Part shown: positions 1 to 8,034 of the stretch, in pieces
Layout of the letters: each line of letters opens with the position of its first letter
Position numbering within the stretch: position 1 is the first letter of the stretch
From: CAYJPV01 sp964372095
GTDB taxonomy: Bacteria; Acidobacteriota; Vicinamibacteria; Vicinamibacterales; JAKQTR01
DNA: 64,000 bases
NCBI GenBank assembly: GCA_964372095.1
Contig: CAYJPV010000003.1
Coordinates: 243,175-307,174, forward strand
Direction: 5' to 3'
The notes under the pieces: generated by a model
Databases searched by the model: none
What the model was told of the DNA's origin: nothing
The model's input: the letters and a program-made list of their open reading frames with translations, nothing else
Made by a program: the position numbers and the translations under genes

Positions 1-1
1 C

Positions 2-1741
2 GGCTTCGGCTGGTTCTTCGGGGGCGACACCTTCATCAACGCGTGGGCCATGACGGCCTACGGCGACTTCGACACCGTCAAGCAGTCGCTCGAGTTCTTG
101 CGCAAGCGGCAGCGGGCCGACGGCAAGATGATGCACGAGCTGTCGCAGGGCGCCCACTACATCAAGTGGTTCGAGGAGTTCCCGTACGGCTACTACCACG
201 CCGATACGACCCCGCTCTACATCATTGCCGTCCGCGACTACGTGCGCGCCAGCGGCGACACGGCATTCGCGAAGGACATCTGGCCGTCGATCCGCCTGGC
301 CTACGACTACTGCGCCTCGACGGACGAAGACCTCGACGGCCTGATGGACAACACCAAAGCCGGCCTGGCCGCCGTCGAGACCGGGAAACTCCGCCGGAGT
401 GATGTGCTGACGGACGTGTTTCTGGGTGCTGCGTGGACGGAAGCCGCGGAAGCCACTGCCGAACTGGCGGCCCTGGCCGGCGACATCTTCTCATCGACCG
501 CGAATCTCGTCGCCGAGAAAGCCCGGGCGTCGCTGAACCGGCGCTTCCTCGACCACGAGAACCGCCGCCTGTTCTTCGCGGTCATGAAGGACGGCAAGGG
601 CCAGGCCGAACAAACCGTGTGGCCGGCATTCGGACTCTGGCGCGGCGTCTTCGATACCCCCAACGCCGCGGTGGACGGCATGCTCGACGAACTGGCCGGC
701 GCCGGCGTCGGCGCCGACTGGGGCGCGCGGATGTTGTCAATGGACTCGACGCTCTACGAGCCGCAGAGCTACAACAACGGCGCGTCCTGGCCGTTCCTCA
801 CGGGGTTCGCGGCGCTCGCCCTCTACTCGAACGGCCGGCCGGATGCCGCCTGGCAGTACCTCGACGGCATGGCCGACCTCACCTTCCTCGAATCACGCGG
901 GTTCATGGCCGAGTTGTTCTCGGGCGACCGGCTCCGTTCGATCGATGCGGCCGTGCCGCACCAGTTGTTCGCCACGACGGGCTTCGTCTCGACGCTGCTG
1001 CGCGGACTGGTGGGCATCAAGACCGCGGCCGCCGAGGTGCGCGGCAACACGAAACTGCCCGAGCGCCTGGTCCTCGACCCGCAGCTGCCGGCCGGGTGGG
1101 GGTGGCTGCGCATCCGCAACCTGCGCTGGCGGGGCATCACCGCCGATGTCGCGATTACGCGCGAGGAGAACGGATATCAGGTTGCCGTCGCGCCACGCGG
1201 AGGCACGTTGCCGCTGGAAATGCACGCCCGCTTCGCGCCGGGTTCGGTGCTGCGCACCGGTCGCGGTCCGTGGCCGGCCAACACGCCCGGGTGGAACTGG
1301 AACGTGTGGCAGTCCTTGCAGGTGGAGGCAGACCAGCCGCAGCGCGAGGTCCACGTTTCCCGGTTCGACCGGATTTCGGCACCGTTCACGGCCACGCTGG
1401 GCGTGACACCTGGTGTCGAGGTCATCCCGATGCACAAGCCCCTGGCACTCGGAGACCCGTCGTCACGGTTGCGCATCATCGACACCTGGATGCTGGGTCA
1501 GCAATTTCACCTGAAGGTCGAGGGCCTGCGCGGCGTCGAATACCAGGTCCGCATTCGGTTGCCCGGCGTGGTCTCAGGCATCGAACGCGGCCTGCGGGTC
1601 CTGGGTGACGGCCGCGTGACGGCGGGGCCCGGAGACTCCATTCGGATTTACTTCCCCCGGGCACCGCAGACCGCGAGAGGGAGTGTCACGCGGCGCAGTG
1701 ACTGGACCACGCAGACGTTTTTGATCATCCTCCCGCGGTAA
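2..1741 (+). CDS. Glycogen-debranching-like glycosidase, C-terminal part
   Basis: The frame is already open at base 2, so the gene starts outside the window and its true start is not visible; 579 residues are seen. They resemble the (alpha/alpha)6 catalytic domain of amylo-alpha-1,6-glucosidase / GH15-like enzymes: the opening segment GFGWFFGGDTFINAWAM and the later YGYYHADTTPLYI are typical of the barrel core, with acidic residues suited to glycosidic hydrolysis. The last 200 or so residues look like a beta-rich accessory domain. The likely role is removal of alpha-1,6 branches or hydrolysis of an oligosaccharide, but the substrate cannot be told from this fragment. No neighbour clarifies it. 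Family assignment is by eye; a GH63-like or other six-hairpin glycosidase is the main alternative. Confidence 0.7.
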   Translation, partial: GFGWFFGGDTFINAWAMTAYGDFDTVKQSLEFLRKRQRADGKMMHELSQGAHYIKWFEEFPYGYYHADTTPLYIIAVRDYVRASGDTAFAKDIWPSIRLAYDYCASTDEDLDGLMDNTKAGLAAVETGKLRRSDVLTDVFLGAAWTEAAEATAELAALAGDIFSSTANLVAEKARASLNRRFLDHENRRLFFAVMKDGKGQAEQTVWPAFGLWRGVFDTPNAAVDGMLDELAGAGVGADWGARMLSMDSTLYEPQSYNNGASWPFLTGFAALALYSNGRPDAAWQYLDGMADLTFLESRGFMAELFSGDRLRSIDAAVPHQLFATTGFVSTLLRGLVGIKTAAAEVRGNTKLPERLVLDPQLPAGWGWLRIRNLRWRGITADVAITREENGYQVAVAPRGGTLPLEMHARFAPGSVLRTGRGPWPANTPGWNWNVWQSLQVEADQPQREVHVSRFDRISAPFTATLGVTPGVEVIPMHKPLALGDPSSRLRIIDTWMLGQQFHLKVEGLRGVEYQVRIRLPGVVSGIERGLRVLGDGRVTAGPGDSIRIYFPRAPQTARGSVTRRSDWTTQTFLIILPR

Positions 1742-1830
1742 GGGCCGGCGCTGAAACCGCCGGCCTCGATCGCCCGTAAGGTACAGCGAGGACTGATCGT
1801 ACGCGCGCGTCGTCGGCGCGGGAGGCAACG

Positions 1831-2025
1831 GTGCTGAAGTTCCTGCTCTGGGTGATTCTCTTCGTGATCTGCTGGCCGGTGGCCCTGCTGGCCCTCGTGC
1901 TCTATCCGCTCGTGTGGCTGATCACCCTGCCCTTCCGGCTCGTCGGGATCGCCGTCACCAGCGTCTTCGAGTTGTTGCGCGCCATGCTGATGCTCCCCGC
2001 CCGCGTGCTCGGAGGGGGACGGTAG
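1831..2025 (+). CDS. Small hydrophobic membrane protein (64 aa)
   Basis: A 64-residue protein that is almost entirely hydrophobic, with probably two membrane helices (about residues 3-25 and 27-50) and a short basic C-terminus. The start is GTG, supported by GGAGG six bases upstream (1821-1825). It begins 90 bases after the debranching-like gene and may be co-transcribed with it. I do not recognise a family and assign no function. A heptad repeat array starts directly at its stop codon. Confidence 0.6.
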   Translation: MLKFLLWVILFVICWPVALLALVLYPLVWLITLPFRLVGIAVTSVFELLRAMLMLPARVLGGGR

Positions 2026-2144
2026 GGGCATGGGGCATGGGGCTTGGGGCATGGGCGGTAGGGGGGCAGGGACGTGGCAGAGGCAGGAAGCAAGAAGCAA
2101 GAAGCAAGAAGCAAGAAGTAGAAAGTAGGCAGTAGTCAGTAGGA
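2026..2144. repeat. Heptad repeat arrays (GGGGCAT and GCAAGAA units)
   Basis: Right after the stop codon comes an imperfect array of GGGGCAT units (2026-2055). About 30 bases later comes an array of GCAAGAA units (2083-2120) that decays into AGTAGGC/AGTAGTC-like units. All have a seven-base period. The rest, to 2221, is GC-rich sequence containing degenerate CCTGAAG/TCTGGAG heptads (2175-2200). No gene is seen in 2026-2221. Confidence 0.85.
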
Positions 2145-2221
2145 GGTGGACCTACCGGCTGCGCAGGCCTGTGGCCTGAAGCCCGGAGTCTGGAGCCAAC
2201 CATGGCCCATGCCCCATGTCC

Positions 2222-3361
2222 CTAACCCTCGCGCAGCGCCTCCCTGATCGCGCGTAGCCCCCGTTCGAGTACCTCGGGCCTGATGCCCAGTGCGACCCTG
2301 AAGTGCGCCGGGCACTCGAAGTGCCGACCGGGCACCACCATCGTCTTGTGACGGGCGAGCAGCCGGTCAGCCAGGCCATCAGCTGCCGCCCCCGATCGCA
2401 GCCGCGGGAACGCCACAGTCCCGCCGTCCGGCTTGACCCATTCCAGTTCTGGCGTATCCCGCATGAACCGCTCGAACGCCGCCAGGTTCAGGGCCAGGGT
2501 TGCACGCGAGCGCGCGGCCAACTCGGCCAGGTGCGCGAACACCACGGTCGAGGCGCGCTCGGCGACGATGGGGCCGACGCCGTCGGTGAGGTCGCGCATC
2601 CGGCGGATTTCTTCGGCGATGTCAGGAGCGGCCAGGGCCCAGCCGCACCGCAGTCCCGACAAGCCGTACACCTTCGTGAGGCTGCTCGTCGAGATGAAGA
2701 CCGGACCGAGGGTGGCCGCGGGGAGAGGCGCTCCGGACACGGCATCGAGGTAGACCTCGTCCACCAGCACCCGGGCGCCGTGGCGTTCGGCGATCGCGCC
2801 GACCTCCTGCAGGGTCTCGGCGGCAATCATCGCGCCGCACGGGTTGTGCGGACTGGTCAGGATGATCAGGCGGGTCGCGGGTGTCATGGCCGCCGCCACG
2901 CGTGACGGATCGACGCGGTATCCCTCCTCGAAGCGCCGCTCGAACCGGATCGGCCGCGCGCCGAGCATGCGTGGCACCGCCAGCAGCGGGTCGTACGCCG
3001 GCGTCTCGACGAGCACGTCGTCTCCCGGCCTCACCAGCGCCGCGCACGCGAGAAAGTTCGCCCCGGACGTGCCGGTTGCCGTCGCAACGTGATCCGCCGC
3101 CACGCCGTACCGTGCCGCGATCGCCGCCACAAGCGGCGGCCAGCCTTCGTCATTGTTCCCGGACACCTCCAACGCGGCCCGCCAGCCTGGCAGGTCGTCG
3201 AGGGCTGGACCGTCGACGTCACTGCGCGCCAGGTCGGTGGCCGGGTGCGGGCGGCGCTTCGCCCAGAGCAGATAGTCGGCACGAGGCACGGGGCGCAGGG
3301 ATGGGGGTTGGGGATTGGGGGTTGGGGATTGGGGGTCCGCCGAGCGGTCATCGTTTGCCAT
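2222..3361 (-). CDS. PLP-dependent aminotransferase, class I/II
   Basis: A fold-type I aminotransferase of 379 residues from the upstream ATG. Visible landmarks are PHNPCG with the cofactor-ring Asn at 173, LVDEVY with Asp201, the Schiff-base Lys230 in SSLTKVYG, and the following Arg in LRCGWA. It should transfer an amino group between an amino acid and a 2-oxo acid; the substrate is unknown. The N-terminus is odd: residues 10-20 (PQSPTPNPQPP) are encoded by a heptad repeat, so translation may instead start at the GTG at 3289 (VPRADYLLW). Against that, a -10-like TACCCT lies nine bases before the upstream ATG at 3361, which would fit a leaderless mRNA. The gene stands alone, divergent from the symporter gene. 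Confidence 0.88.
   Translation of the reverse strand: MANDDRSADPQSPTPNPQPPSLRPVPRADYLLWAKRRPHPATDLARSDVDGPALDDLPGWRAALEVSGNNDEGWPPLVAAIAARYGVAADHVATATGTSGANFLACAALVRPGDDVLVETPAYDPLLAVPRMLGARPIRFERRFEEGYRVDPSRVAAAMTPATRLIILTSPHNPCGAMIAAETLQEVGAIAERHGARVLVDEVYLDAVSGAPLPAATLGPVFISTSSLTKVYGLSGLRCGWALAAPDIAEEIRRMRDLTDGVGPIVAERASTVVFAHLAELAARSRATLALNLAAFERFMRDTPELEWVKPDGGTVAFPRLRSGAAADGLADRLLARHKTMVVPGRHFECPAHFRVALGIRPEVLERGLRAIREALREG
3298..3338. repeat. Heptad array inside the aminotransferase 5' end
   Basis: Units of GGGGATT/GGGGGTT read on the plus strand overlap the first codons of the minus-strand aminotransferase. On that strand they encode the proline-rich stretch PQSPTPNPQPP. This is the same repeat family as the intergenic arrays. 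Confidence 0.8.
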
Positions 3362-3386
3362 GGCGGGACAAGGGTATCAGGCTCCG

Positions 3387-3595
3387 GGCGATCGGTAATC
3401 GGCTTTCGGCTTTCGGCGATCGGCGATCGGCTTTCGGCGATCGGCGTTCGGCGTTCGGCGTTCGGCGATCGACAGCAGGGCCCTACCGTCTACTGCCTAC
3501 TGTCTACTGACTACTTCCTACTTCCTACTTCCTGCTTCTTGCTTCTGCCCCTCGCCCCTAGCCTCTGGCCCCTAGCCCCTAGCCCCTGTACAATG
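3387..3595. repeat. Three consecutive heptad arrays before the symporter gene
   Basis: Between the divergent aminotransferase and symporter genes lie CGGCTTT/CGGCGAT/CGGCGTT units (3390-3471), then CTACTGT/CTACTTC/TGCTTCT units (3487-3548), then CCCCTAG units (3549-3588). Each has a seven-base period. The last array ends at the candidate -10 box of the symporter gene. Confidence 0.88.
3589..3594 (+). promoter_or_regulatory. Candidate -10 box of a leaderless symporter mRNA
   Basis: TACAAT lies eight bases before the ATG at 3603, with no Shine-Dalgarno between them. Transcription starting at or next to the ATG would give a leaderless mRNA. The position expected for a -35 box is occupied by a CCCCTAG heptad array. 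Confidence 0.45.
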
Positions 3596-3602
3596 CCCCC
3601 CC

Positions 3603-5264
3603 ATGCAGCTACACGGCATCGATTACACCATCATCGGGCTGTACTTCGTGTTCGTCCTGGGGATTGGCTGGGCCCTGAAACGCTTCATGAAGACGAGCCT
3701 CGACTTCTTCGAGTCGGGCCGCAGTCTCGCGGCGTGGATCACGGCGCTGGCCTTCATCTCGGCGAACCTCGGCGCGCAGGAAGTGATCGGCATGGCAGCC
3801 AGCGGGGCGAAGTACGGCATCATGACCGCTCACTTCTACTGGGTGGGCGCCATCCCCGCGATGATCTTCGTCGGCGTCTTCATGATGCCGTTCTATTACG
3901 GCAGCAAGGCGCACTCGGTGCCGGAATACCTGCGCCTCCGGTTCGACGAGAAGACGCGGGCGCTCAACGCCGTGTCGTTCGCGATCATGACGATCTTCTC
4001 GTCGGGTATCTCGATGTACGTCATGGGCCGGCTGTTCCAGCTGCTCCTCGGCTGGGACATCAACGTCAGCATCATCGTGTCAGCCGCCGTCGTGCTGATC
4101 TACATCCTGCTGGGCGGGCTGACGAGTTCGATCTACAACGAAGTCGTCCAGTTTTTCCTGATTGTGTTCGGCTTCCTGCCGCTGATGTTCATCGGCGTGA
4201 TGGGCGCGGGCGGATGGTCGGGCATTCAGGCGCGCCTCGGCACGGTGGCCGTCGAGGCGGGGTTCGCGGCCGGGGCCTGGACGGACTCGTGGAAACACAT
4301 GGGCTCACCGTCGGCCAACCCGATGGGCATCGAGTGGTTCGGCATGGTCGCCGGCCTCGGGTTCGTCATGTCGTTCGGGTACTGGTGCACCGACTTCCTG
4401 GTGATCCAGCGGGCCATGGCCGCCAAGTCGATGAACGCCGCGCAGCGCACGCCGATCATCGCCGCCGTCCCCAAGATGCTCATGCCGTTCATCGTCATCC
4501 TGCCGGGCATGGTGGCGCTGGCCGTGCTGCCCACCGAAGCGTTCCAGTTCAACGGGCAGACCGACTACAACATGGTGATTCCCCAGCTGCTCGCGAAGTA
4601 CTACCCGCCGGGGCTGCTGGGACTCGGCCTCACGGCGCTGCTCGCCAGCTTCATGTCCGGGATGGCCGGCAACGTCACGGCGTTCAATACCGTCTGGACC
4701 TATGACATCTACAAGCCGTACATCAAGGATGACGGCACCGATGCGCACTACATGAAGATCGGGCGCCAGGCGACCGTGTTCGGCACCGTGGCCAGTGTGG
4801 CGACGGCGTACGTCGCGATGAACTTCGGCAACATCAACGACCTGCTGCAGCTGGTCTTCTCGTTCATCAACGCGCCGTTGTTCGCGACGTTCCTGCTGGG
4901 CATGTTCTGGGCACGCACGACGGCGAATGGCGCGTTCTGGGGGTTGCTCGGCGGCATCGTCGCGTGCGCGCTGCACTATCTGCTGACCAGCGTGGGTGCC
5001 GAGCCCGGGGGCGGGTACCACACCTATTACAGCGACATGGCGCGCAACTTCTGGGGCGCCATCTGGGCGTGGACGACCTGTTTCGTCGTGACGATTGGCG
5101 TGAGCCTCGTGACCACGCCGCGGACGGCGGAGGACATGAAGGGGCTGGTGTGGTCCCTCACGCCGCGCGTGCGCGACGAGGGGCTGGCGTGGTATCTGCG
5201 GCCAGCCACTCTGGCCGTCATCGTGGGCGCGGCCGCCGTGGCCATCAACGTCTACTTCTGGTAG
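3603..5264 (+). CDS. Sodium:solute symporter (SSS family)
   Basis: A polytopic inner-membrane protein of 553 residues, normal length for the SSS family, with about 13 hydrophobic segments spread along its length. Early segments include IGLYFVFVLGIGWALKRF and the conserved SSS stretches SANLGAQEVIGMAASG and YGSKAHSVPEYL. It should import a small solute (sugar, amino acid, nucleoside or carboxylate) using the sodium gradient; the substrate cannot be read from sequence. A 67-residue membrane protein follows after a strong hairpin and may be co-transcribed. Confidence 0.92.
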   Translation: MQLHGIDYTIIGLYFVFVLGIGWALKRFMKTSLDFFESGRSLAAWITALAFISANLGAQEVIGMAASGAKYGIMTAHFYWVGAIPAMIFVGVFMMPFYYGSKAHSVPEYLRLRFDEKTRALNAVSFAIMTIFSSGISMYVMGRLFQLLLGWDINVSIIVSAAVVLIYILLGGLTSSIYNEVVQFFLIVFGFLPLMFIGVMGAGGWSGIQARLGTVAVEAGFAAGAWTDSWKHMGSPSANPMGIEWFGMVAGLGFVMSFGYWCTDFLVIQRAMAAKSMNAAQRTPIIAAVPKMLMPFIVILPGMVALAVLPTEAFQFNGQTDYNMVIPQLLAKYYPPGLLGLGLTALLASFMSGMAGNVTAFNTVWTYDIYKPYIKDDGTDAHYMKIGRQATVFGTVASVATAYVAMNFGNINDLLQLVFSFINAPLFATFLLGMFWARTTANGAFWGLLGGIVACALHYLLTSVGAEPGGGYHTYYSDMARNFWGAIWAWTTCFVVTIGVSLVTTPRTAEDMKGLVWSLTPRVRDEGLAWYLRPATLAVIVGAAAVAINVYFW

Positions 5265-5276
5265 GACACAGGCGGC

Positions 5277-5306
5277 GGCCCGGCCTGCTGGCGCAGCGGC
5301 CGGGCC
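5277..5306 (+). terminator. Strong GC hairpin after the symporter gene
   Basis: GGCCCGGCC (5277-5285) pairs perfectly with GGCCGGGCC (5298-5306). Inside, GCTG pairs with CAGC around a three-base loop, leaving one bulged T. No T-run follows, so it may be a Rho-assisted or attenuating terminator, or an mRNA 3'-end stabiliser between the two genes. Confidence 0.5.
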
Positions 5307-5325
5307 TGACGGATGGGGATAGACG

Positions 5326-5529
5326 ATGATTCTCGATCTGCGCTTTCCGATGGGACTGCTATTCACCGTGCTGGGGCTGCTGCTGGGGGGGTACGGCCTG
5401 CTCAGCGACGCCAGCGTCTACAGCGTCTCCCTCGGCATCAATGTCAATCTCTGGGCCGGCATGGGTGTCCTGGCCTTCGGCCTGGTCATGCTGGCCAGCG
5501 GCTGGCAGGCGATGAAGAAGAGCGGGTGA
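5326..5529 (+). CDS. Small membrane protein (67 aa)
   Basis: A 67-residue protein with two clear hydrophobic helices (about residues 9-27 and 42-60) separated by a polar loop, and a basic tail. It begins 61 bases after the symporter stop, just past a strong hairpin. It may be an accessory or unrelated inner-membrane protein. I recognise no family, and its function is unknown. Confidence 0.6.
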   Translation: MILDLRFPMGLLFTVLGLLLGGYGLLSDASVYSVSLGINVNLWAGMGVLAFGLVMLASGWQAMKKSG

Positions 5530-5626
5530 TCACGACCCGGCCAGCGTCCGCAGCACGAGTCGCTGGATCCACACCAGCAGGTCGAGCGGTGCTTTCCTCA
5601 CCAGCGGGAGGCTGAAGCTCATCACT

Positions 5627-5820
5627 TTCGGCCATCGGCCATCGGCTATCGGCTATCGGCTATCGGCTTTCGGCTATCGGCTATCGGCTTTCGGCTATCG
5701 GCTTTCGGCTTTCGGCCTCAGCTACTGACTACTGACTACTGACTACTGTCTACCTCTTGCTTCTTGCTTCCTGCTTCCTGCCTTTGCCCCATTCCCATGC
5801 CCCATGCCCCGTGCCCCCCG
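5627..5820. repeat. Long run of heptad arrays upstream of tRNA-Leu
   Basis: This run holds CGGCTAT/CGGCTTT units (5627-5718), CTACTGA units (5720-5755), TTGCTTC units (5756-5785) and CCCCATG units (5790-5820), four heptad types in a row. It fills most of the 360-base gap between the 67-residue protein gene (ending 5529) and the tRNA. The leftover 5530-5626 holds nothing I can identify. Confidence 0.88.
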
Positions 5821-5821
5821 T

Positions 5822-5851
5822 TTGACCCCTCCGAAAACGGCGTGCTACGCT
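5822..5851 (+). promoter_or_regulatory. Sigma-70-like promoter of tRNA-Leu
   Basis: TTGACC (5822-5827) and TACGCT (5846-5851) are separated by 18 bases. The predicted transcription start is near 5858, about 33 bases before the mature tRNA. The -35 box starts right where the heptad array ends. Confidence 0.55.
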
Positions 5852-5890
5852 GGATGAGCTATTTCCAGAGGTTGGACGCTTTTCGAGTCT

Positions 5891-5977
5891 GCGAAAGTGG
5901 CGGAACTGGCAGACGCGCTGGACTTAGGATCCAGTAGCCGAAAGGCTGTGGGGGTTCAAATCCCCCCTTTCGCACCA
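5891..5977 (+). tRNA. tRNA-Leu (anticodon UAG)
   Basis: Class II tRNA of 87 bases. The acceptor stem GCGAAAG pairs with CTTTCGC, the discriminator is A (5974), and CCA is encoded (5975-5977). The anticodon stem CTGGA/TCCAG holds the loop CTTAGGA, giving anticodon TAG for CUN leucine codons. The T-arm carries GTTCAAAT flanked by G/C runs. A long variable arm precedes it, as expected for tRNA-Leu. It lies 89 bases upstream of tig. Confidence 0.97.
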
Positions 5978-6066
5978 GGGCCACCGCAAGCCACGCGTGT
6001 TGCGTCCCATGTTTCCACTGGCCGGAATAATGAAGCCGGCCCCCCTCGCATCCGATTAATACGAAG

Positions 6067-7353
6067 ATGAAGGTTGAGTTCGCCGACGTCAACGAGACGC
6101 GCAAGCGCCTCACTGTGGAAATCCCCGCCGAAACCGTCGATGCGGAGCACGATCGTGTCACCGCGCGGCTGGCCCGGACCGTCAAGGTTCCCGGGTTCAG
6201 GCCCGGGAAGGTGCCGGTGGGCGTGATCCGGCAGCGTTTTCGGGACGACATTCTGCACGAAGTGGCACGCGAACTGGTGCCCAAGGCCCTCGACGACGCG
6301 CTTGACCAGCGTGCGATTGACCCCGTGGACACACCGGAGGTGCGGGACGTGGTGGTGGAGCCGGGCAAGCCGCTCACCTTCACAGCCACCTTCGAGACAG
6401 TACCGGACTTCGACCCGGGCGAGTATCGGGGCATTGCCCTTCGGAAGAAGGGCGCCACGGTCGAGGACACGGACGTCGACGAGGCGCTGGAGCGGCTGCG
6501 TCAGCGTGCCGCGCGTTTCGAACCGGTCGATGGACGCCCACTGGCGGGTCACGACTGGGCGACGGTGGACCTGGAACGCGAGGTGCTGAGCGGCGCCAGC
6601 AAGGCCCCCCGCGAACGCCATGCCGATGTGACGATCGAACTGGGCGCCACGGCGAATCCTCCCGGATTCGACGCGCACCTGGTCGGTCTCGAGCCGGGCG
6701 CGTCGAAGACCTTCACCGTCACCTACCCGGCCGACTTCGGCGTGGCCGAGATGGCCGGGGCGGAGGTGGACTACACGGTGACGATCAAGGGCATCAAGCA
6801 GCGCGTGGTACCGGATCTGGACGACGAGTTCGCCAAGGACCTCGGCAGCTTCGATTCCCTGGCGGACCTGCGCGCCCGCGTGCGGCAGGACCTGGAACAC
6901 GAAGCCCAGCATGAGGCGGATCGCGACGTCCGGGCGGCGCTCCTCGCGAACCTCGCCAAGCGCGTGCCGTTCACGCTGCCCGAGGTTCTGGTGGAGCGGG
7001 AACTGGATCGCCGGGTGGAAGAACTGGCCCGCCGCATGATCGAGCAGCGGATGGACCCGCGCCAGGCTGGCATCGACTGGAACGAACTGCGCAACGCGCA
7101 GCGTGACGCGGCGTCCGACACGGTGAGGGCCACGCTGGTCCTGGACGAAGTGGCGCGGCGCGATCAGCTGGCGGTGTCGGACGAAGAACTCGACGCCGAG
7201 ATTGGCCGGTTCGCCGAACGCAGCGGCCGGTCGGTGGCGGCGGTGCGGGCGCAGGTGGAGCAGGACAACGGGCTCACCCGGTTGCGCACCGGCCTGCGCC
7301 GCGAGAAGACGATGGACTTCCTGCTTTCGAACGCCAGCATCACGACGGCATAG
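6067..7353 (+). CDS. tig: Trigger factor
   Basis: Ribosome-associated chaperone of 428 residues with peptidyl-prolyl isomerase activity that receives nascent chains at the exit tunnel. The N-terminal ribosome-binding signature GFRPGKVP is present near residue 45. An FKBP-like domain follows (about 150-245), then the long helical SurA-like arms (about 250-425), rich in Arg and Glu. Length is normal. It is the first gene of a tig-clpP-clpX-lon row, the classical protein-quality-control cluster, with 11 bases between tig and clpP. It probably shares transcription with the downstream proteases. Confidence 0.97.
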   Translation: MKVEFADVNETRKRLTVEIPAETVDAEHDRVTARLARTVKVPGFRPGKVPVGVIRQRFRDDILHEVARELVPKALDDALDQRAIDPVDTPEVRDVVVEPGKPLTFTATFETVPDFDPGEYRGIALRKKGATVEDTDVDEALERLRQRAARFEPVDGRPLAGHDWATVDLEREVLSGASKAPRERHADVTIELGATANPPGFDAHLVGLEPGASKTFTVTYPADFGVAEMAGAEVDYTVTIKGIKQRVVPDLDDEFAKDLGSFDSLADLRARVRQDLEHEAQHEADRDVRAALLANLAKRVPFTLPEVLVERELDRRVEELARRMIEQRMDPRQAGIDWNELRNAQRDAASDTVRATLVLDEVARRDQLAVSDEELDAEIGRFAERSGRSVAAVRAQVEQDNGLTRLRTGLRREKTMDFLLSNASITTA

Positions 7354-7364
7354 GCGAGGACGAC

Positions 7365-7979
7365 ATGCACAGTACGCTTCCCGAAGGCCGCGCCCAGCTC
7401 ATCCCGATGGTGGTCGAGCAGACCAACCGCGGCGAGCGGGCGTACGACATCTTCTCCCGGCTGCTGAAGGACAACATCATCTTCATCGGCACGCCGATCG
7501 ACGACAACGTGGCGAACCTCGTCATCGCGCAGATGCTGTTCCTCGAAGCCGAGGATCCCGAGAAAGACATCCTGGTGTACATCAACAGCCCGGGCGGGTC
7601 GATCACGGCGGGCCTGGCGATCTACGACACCATGCAGTTCATCCGGCCGGACGTGCAGACGTATTGCCTGGGGCAGGCGGCGTCGATGGGCGCGGTGCTG
7701 CTGGCGGGCGGCACGAAGGGCAAGCGGTTCTCGCTGCCGAATTCGCGCATCGTCATCCACCAGCCGCTGATGCAGGGCCTCGGCGGGCAGGCGAGCGACA
7801 TCGACATTGCGGCGCGGGAGATCCTGCGGATGCGCCAGAACCTCAACGGCATCCTGGTGCAGCACACGGGGCAGCCCATTGAGCGCATCCAGGTGGACAC
7901 GGAACGCGACCACATCATGACGGCAGACCAGGCGAAGGAATACGGTATTATTGACGACGTGATCCGCAAGCGCGTCTAG
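7365..7979 (+). CDS. clpP: ATP-dependent Clp protease proteolytic subunit
   Basis: Serine peptidase of 204 residues that forms the tetradecameric chamber fed by ClpX. The catalytic triad is visible: Ser107 in QAASMGA, His132 in VIHQP and Asp182 in DTERD. The INSPGGS stretch next to the active site is intact. There is little N-terminal propeptide. It sits between tig and clpX, with 55 bases before clpX. Confidence 0.98.
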   Translation: MHSTLPEGRAQLIPMVVEQTNRGERAYDIFSRLLKDNIIFIGTPIDDNVANLVIAQMLFLEAEDPEKDILVYINSPGGSITAGLAIYDTMQFIRPDVQTYCLGQAASMGAVLLAGGTKGKRFSLPNSRIVIHQPLMQGLGGQASDIDIAAREILRMRQNLNGILVQHTGQPIERIQVDTERDHIMTADQAKEYGIIDDVIRKRV

Positions 7980-8034
7980 CGTCCACCACCCCGGCGCGGG
8001 AGCCGGCCGAGGGTGCGAGGTACGGATTCGGACC

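Noticed and set aside
2026..5820. CRISPR arrays
   Set aside because: The repeats are seven-base tandem units without unique spacers, and no cas genes are present.
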